Source: SZUA-254 sp031379665 (GTDB lineage Bacteria > Bacteroidota > Ignavibacteria > UBA10030 > SZUA-254). Taken from it: 64,000 bases of DNA. Below, one piece after another: positions 60,899 through 64,000 of the stretch; position 1 is the stretch's first letter; the number at the start of each line of letters is the position of its first letter. Made by a program: the position numbers and the translations under genes. The notes beneath the pieces are model-generated. The model did not search any database, was not told the origin of the DNA, and saw only the letters and a list, made by a program, of their open reading frames with translations. The DNA lies in NCBI GenBank assembly GCA_031379665.1, contig JANNFI010000107.1:61801-125800 (forward strand), given 5' to 3'.

Positions 60899-61246
60899 AT
60901 GAACAGACACGGTGCGTTAATGTTTCGTTCGGTCGCGATGCTGGTCGTGCTTGTCGTCGCGGGCTGTGGCGGCGGTTCGGACCTCCAAACCGAGGTCATC
61001 GGGGCCGGGACAATGGTCTGCGGAATGTGCGAGGACAACATCGAGAAGGCGGTCTACGCCGTCGAAGGGGTGAAATCAGTCGACGTGGACCTGAAGGAGA
61101 AGAATGTGAAAGTGCAGTTCGCGGCTGCGCAGACGAACCTCCAGACCATCGAGCGGGCCATTACCGACGCGGGGTACGACGCGAACAAAAAATCCCGTGA
61201 TCCCGTCGCCTACGAAAAACTGGACGCCTGCTGCAAAGCTGACTGA
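60899..61246 (+). CDS. HMA-domain lipoprotein
   Basis: The 115-residue protein has a lipobox (LVVAGC, C near residue 21) and a heavy-metal-associated domain whose site is MVCGMC (about 39-44), matching MxCxxC-type copper chaperones. The C-terminus adds a CC pair. It would bind copper or a similar metal in the periplasm. ATG 60899 is supported by GGGAAAGG. It follows the DUF2318-like gene and lies before the convergent ccmF gene. Confidence 0.85.
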   Translation: MNRHGALMFRSVAMLVVLVVAGCGGGSDLQTEVIGAGTMVCGMCEDNIEKAVYAVEGVKSVDVDLKEKNVKVQFAAAQTNLQTIERAITDAGYDANKKSRDPVAYEKLDACCKAD

Positions 61247-61279
61247 GACCGTCTGCACAGCGGCGACGGCCACAGCCCG

Positions 61280-63616
61280 TCAGGCGGGTGTGCTCAGGTT
61301 CGACTCCCTCACCCTCCTGACGATCGTCACGACGAACCCCACGATAAGGGTCACCGTCCCGAGCCACACGAGGTTGATGTAAGGTTTCACGCTCGCCTCC
61401 GCGATCAGCGTCTCTCCTTTCGTCCCGGCCCCGGCGCCGGACGACTCCACTGCGAGTTCTATCACTGATTTCGACTGGTCTTCCCGGTTCGGTTCGATCT
61501 TCCTGATCGTGAACCGGGTACTGGAGAACGACGGAGCGACGGTGGTGAATGTCACCTGGGCGTCCTTATTCTTCATCTCGAGTGCCAGGACTTCGCTCTT
61601 CCCATCTCCCCCTGAAACACGGATCGTCGCCCCGATGGTGAATCCATCACCCGTGACCATCTTCGCCTTCTGGTCATCGTCGAAGGCGAACCCGAGAAAT
61701 TGTACCGAGAGATCCCCGGTGGTTCCCGTCTCCCCCTTCAGAAGCCGCAGCGGTTTCCCCTCGGCGTTCCCCGGTGATTCCACGGAGAGCGGCGTCAGGT
61801 AGAAATCCTGCGTGTACATGTTGAGAATGTCGGGGTGCCGGAGCGTGGTGTTGTCGAACGAACTGAAGTGCATCGTCGGCGTGATCGACCAGGTGCGGTC
61901 CTCTTTCTCGAGACGGACCTCGAATCCGAATCGTTCGTCAGAGAGCGTCTTCGACCCCAGGTACGTGAGCGTGTACCCGTCCAGCGCCCGGACGGGTTTA
62001 CCCTTCTCCAGTGAGACGGTCTGCTTGTCGTCGTATTTCGAACTCGAGATGAAGCCGAGGAAGAGCAGGGCCACTCCGATGTGAGCGATGGCGCCGCCGG
62101 CGAACCTCGGGTTGCCCTTAAAGACCCTGTACCCGACCTGCAGGTTCACGAACAGCGCAAACGCTGACGCCCCCGAAAATATGACCATGTCGATGTCGCG
62201 CACGCCGGCGACGACGATGCCGGCGGTGAAGAGCGTGGTCGAGATCAGCGGGAAAGTCAAAGCCTTCAGGAGGCCTGCCGCCTTTGACGACCTCCACCAG
62301 AGCAGCTGGCCGAACCCCGCCAGGATAGCAACGATGATGCCGAGCGGGAGCGTCGTTTTCACATAGTAGGCCGTGTCGACAGCCGCCGCGCGCCCTTTCC
62401 ATATTCCGGTGATGATCGGCGAGGAGGTGCCGATCGTGATGAAAATGGCTGCGAAGCAGATCGTGAACGCCCCGAGGAAGAGTGCGAACTCCCGCGAATA
62501 CACCGAATGTTTCACTTTCACTACGGGTATATCCCTCCACCTGCTGGCCAGCATCCCGCCCCCCAGCCCGGCGAACAGGACGATGAATCCGAGGAGGAAC
62601 CAGTACGCCCACATTCCGGGAGCCACGAAAGAGTGGACCGATGTCTCACCCAACACCCCGCTCCTGGTGAGAAATGTGCTGTACATGACCATCAGAAAGC
62701 AGGCCATCGCGAGGACGAAGTTCGTCCGGATGTACGTACCCGACTGGTTCTGCGACATGAACGTGTGGATCGCGGCGATGGAAAAGAGCCACGGAATCAG
62801 CGAGGAATTCTCGACCGGGTCCCACCCCCAGTACCCCCCCCATCCCAGCGTCTCATAGGCCCAGTATCCACCCAGGATGATCCCCGTGCCCAGCGTGGCC
62901 GAGCCGTAGACGATCCAGGGTTTCGCGGTCCTGATCCACCCGGAGTAATCACGTTTCAGGAGCCCCGCGACCGCAAACGCGTAGGGAACAGCCATCGCGG
63001 TGAACCCTGTGAATAGGATCTGGGGATGGATGACCATCCAGTAGTTCTGCAGGAGCGGGTTGAGGCCCTTCCCCTCCGCGGGGAATTGCGCCCAGATACC
63101 CTTCGCCTGGTCGAGCCAGACGGTATTTGGGTTCCCGGGGGGCAACGGTCCGGTATGGACGAGTTCGCCCGGGAAGGTGTCCCAGATCATCGCGAACGGG
63201 TTCTTGATGATCAGCATGGTCAGGAGTGACGCCTGGATGACGCACCAGACCATCATCACCTCCTTCTCATAATCCCGTCGCGCGGTGTACGAGAGCAGGA
63301 ATATCCCGAGGACGGCCGTGTAGAGGGTCCAGAGCGAAAAACTGCCCTCCTGACCTGCGTAGAACGTCGAAACGAGAAGCGACGTTGGAAGCGTCGTCGC
63401 GCTGTAGTTCCAGACGTAAGAGTACTGGAACTGGTGCGTCAGAATGAGGTACAGGAGGTAGACACAAAACGAGAGGACGAGGAGTACCGAGAGTTGGAAC
63501 GAATATCTCGCAGTCTGCAGAAGGTGCGGTTCGCTCTTCCGTCGTGAATAGAAATAGAGCCCTCCCGCGAAGACGGTGGCGAGGAACGCAAACCGTACCA
63601 GGATCGTGCCGGCCAT
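61280..63616 (-). CDS. ccmF: cytochrome c heme lyase subunit CcmF
   Basis: The 778-residue protein is CcmF, part of System I cytochrome c maturation. It has many transmembrane segments (about 12 to 15). The tryptophan-rich WWD motif reads GWGGYWGWDPVENSSLIPW near residue 255, and the periplasmic loops follow. It takes heme from CcmE and attaches it to CxxCH apocytochromes, such as the octaheme protein in this window. It follows ccmE on the minus strand after 65 bases. Confidence 0.94.
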   Translation of the reverse strand: MAGTILVRFAFLATVFAGGLYFYSRRKSEPHLLQTARYSFQLSVLLVLSFCVYLLYLILTHQFQYSYVWNYSATTLPTSLLVSTFYAGQEGSFSLWTLYTAVLGIFLLSYTARRDYEKEVMMVWCVIQASLLTMLIIKNPFAMIWDTFPGELVHTGPLPPGNPNTVWLDQAKGIWAQFPAEGKGLNPLLQNYWMVIHPQILFTGFTAMAVPYAFAVAGLLKRDYSGWIRTAKPWIVYGSATLGTGIILGGYWAYETLGWGGYWGWDPVENSSLIPWLFSIAAIHTFMSQNQSGTYIRTNFVLAMACFLMVMYSTFLTRSGVLGETSVHSFVAPGMWAYWFLLGFIVLFAGLGGGMLASRWRDIPVVKVKHSVYSREFALFLGAFTICFAAIFITIGTSSPIITGIWKGRAAAVDTAYYVKTTLPLGIIVAILAGFGQLLWWRSSKAAGLLKALTFPLISTTLFTAGIVVAGVRDIDMVIFSGASAFALFVNLQVGYRVFKGNPRFAGGAIAHIGVALLFLGFISSSKYDDKQTVSLEKGKPVRALDGYTLTYLGSKTLSDERFGFEVRLEKEDRTWSITPTMHFSSFDNTTLRHPDILNMYTQDFYLTPLSVESPGNAEGKPLRLLKGETGTTGDLSVQFLGFAFDDDQKAKMVTGDGFTIGATIRVSGGDGKSEVLALEMKNKDAQVTFTTVAPSFSSTRFTIRKIEPNREDQSKSVIELAVESSGAGAGTKGETLIAEASVKPYINLVWLGTVTLIVGFVVTIVRRVRESNLSTPA

Positions 63617-63681
63617 GGGAGCTCCAGAAATGCCAAAGATGAAAGAAAAACGTTAACTAATGACGGTGGAACGGTGCAACC

Positions 63682-64000
63682 CTAGAGCGTCTTCTGTACC
63701 GCCTCGGGGCCCCCCTCGTATTTTGAGGGGCACTTGGTCAGGATGTTCTCGGCGAAGAAAGCGCCGTCGTGAAACTTCCCCTTGACGACGATGGCGTCTG
63801 CTATTTCGAAATTGTTCGGTTTCGCGCCGTCGTAGACCACCTGGACCTCTTTGCCGAAATCGTCCACCATATAGAAGGTGAATTGACTGGATTCAACGTC
63901 GAACTTCGTTTCGCGGTCCTGTAACCATGTGCCTTTGACCTGCACCTTCTTCGACGCGCCTTCAGCCTCGCGAAAATCGGTGTACTCGACGTTCGTCTCG
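63682..64000 (-). CDS. ccmE: heme chaperone CcmE, cysteine type (partial)
   Basis: The visible part is the C-terminal 106 residues of CcmE, ending in the OB-fold domain (VQVKGTWLQDRETKFD, VVYDGAKPNNF) and ILTKCPSKYEGG. The heme-attaching residue is Cys in CPSKY (codon 63732-63730), the CxxxY variant, rather than the usual HxxxY. The frame is open to the right edge of the window, so the N-terminal anchor is cut off. It donates heme to CcmF, whose gene is next on the same strand. Confidence 0.92.
   Translation of the reverse strand, partial: ETNVEYTDFREAEGASKKVQVKGTWLQDRETKFDVESSQFTFYMVDDFGKEVQVVYDGAKPNNFEIADAIVVKGKFHDGAFFAENILTKCPSKYEGGPEAVQKTL

Overview
The window is a gene-dense stretch of bacterial chromosome (high GC, short intergenic gaps, no gene-free stretch above 300 bases). 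No 16S or ribosomal marker is present, so the taxon is inferred. Bacillithiol genes (bshC, bshB1), menaquinol-type Rieske/cytochrome b genes of the KAPWYF type, System I cytochrome c maturation genes and a Gram-negative envelope (TolC, porin, RND pump) suggest a respiring, non-photosynthetic member of the Bacteroidota/Chlorobiota/Ignavibacteriota group. I see no phage, IS element, CRISPR array or integron. Overlapping start/stop codons are frequent, so most genes lie in tight operons.

Layout. 1-2.9 kb: 3' part of pnp, then gpmI. 3-4.7 kb: bshC, divergent from 4.8-9.7 kb, a Rieske / split cytochrome b / octaheme cytochrome c complex. 9.7-17.4 kb: a metallophosphoesterase, then a + strand run of PASTA protein, rpe, enoyl-CoA hydratase, apt, tryptophanase, membrane protein, ABM-like protein, hemerythrin and receiver protein. 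17.4-24.7 kb (- strand): M28 peptidase, TolB-like propeller, secreted peroxiredoxin, the glyoxylate shunt (aceB and an aceA broken by an in-frame TAG) and a receiver protein. 24.9-29.2 kb: two small membrane proteins, then a porin, a metal-binding protein and an ABC permease without an ATPase gene. 29.3-37.7 kb (+): SDR, yqeY, cvpA, mutS2, biotin carboxylase, BCCP, purL. 37.9-40.8 kb (-): a decayed outer-membrane barrel gene and a second cytochrome b/Rieske pair downstream of dapF. 40.9-45 kb: tmRNA with its own promoter and terminator, LOG protein, pteridine-reductase-like SDR, ygfZ, STAS protein, tRNA-Lys(CTT), secG. 45-52 kb (-): ribE, ribD, SAM hydrolase family gene, Gfo/Idh/MocA oxidoreductase, dxs, xseB, xseA. 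52.2-64 kb: bshB1, a CusCBA-type Cu/Ag efflux operon led by a Cys-rich small protein, a TauE/SafE permease, a DUF2318-like protein, an HMA lipoprotein, then ccmF and ccmE on the - strand.

The parts fit an aerobic or respiratory lifestyle: two quinol-cytochrome c reductase modules and the cytochrome c maturation needed to build them, bacillithiol redox buffering, copper efflux and the glyoxylate bypass. The most useful cross-cutting observation is a promoter pattern, TTG-N20-TAnnTT, seen with identical spacing before twelve transcription units on both strands. It also settles several start codons. The strongest anomalies are the aceA nonsense codon combined with an altered catalytic-loop residue, the truncated and frameshifted barrel gene beside the second bc module, and the cysteine-type (CxxxY) CcmE.
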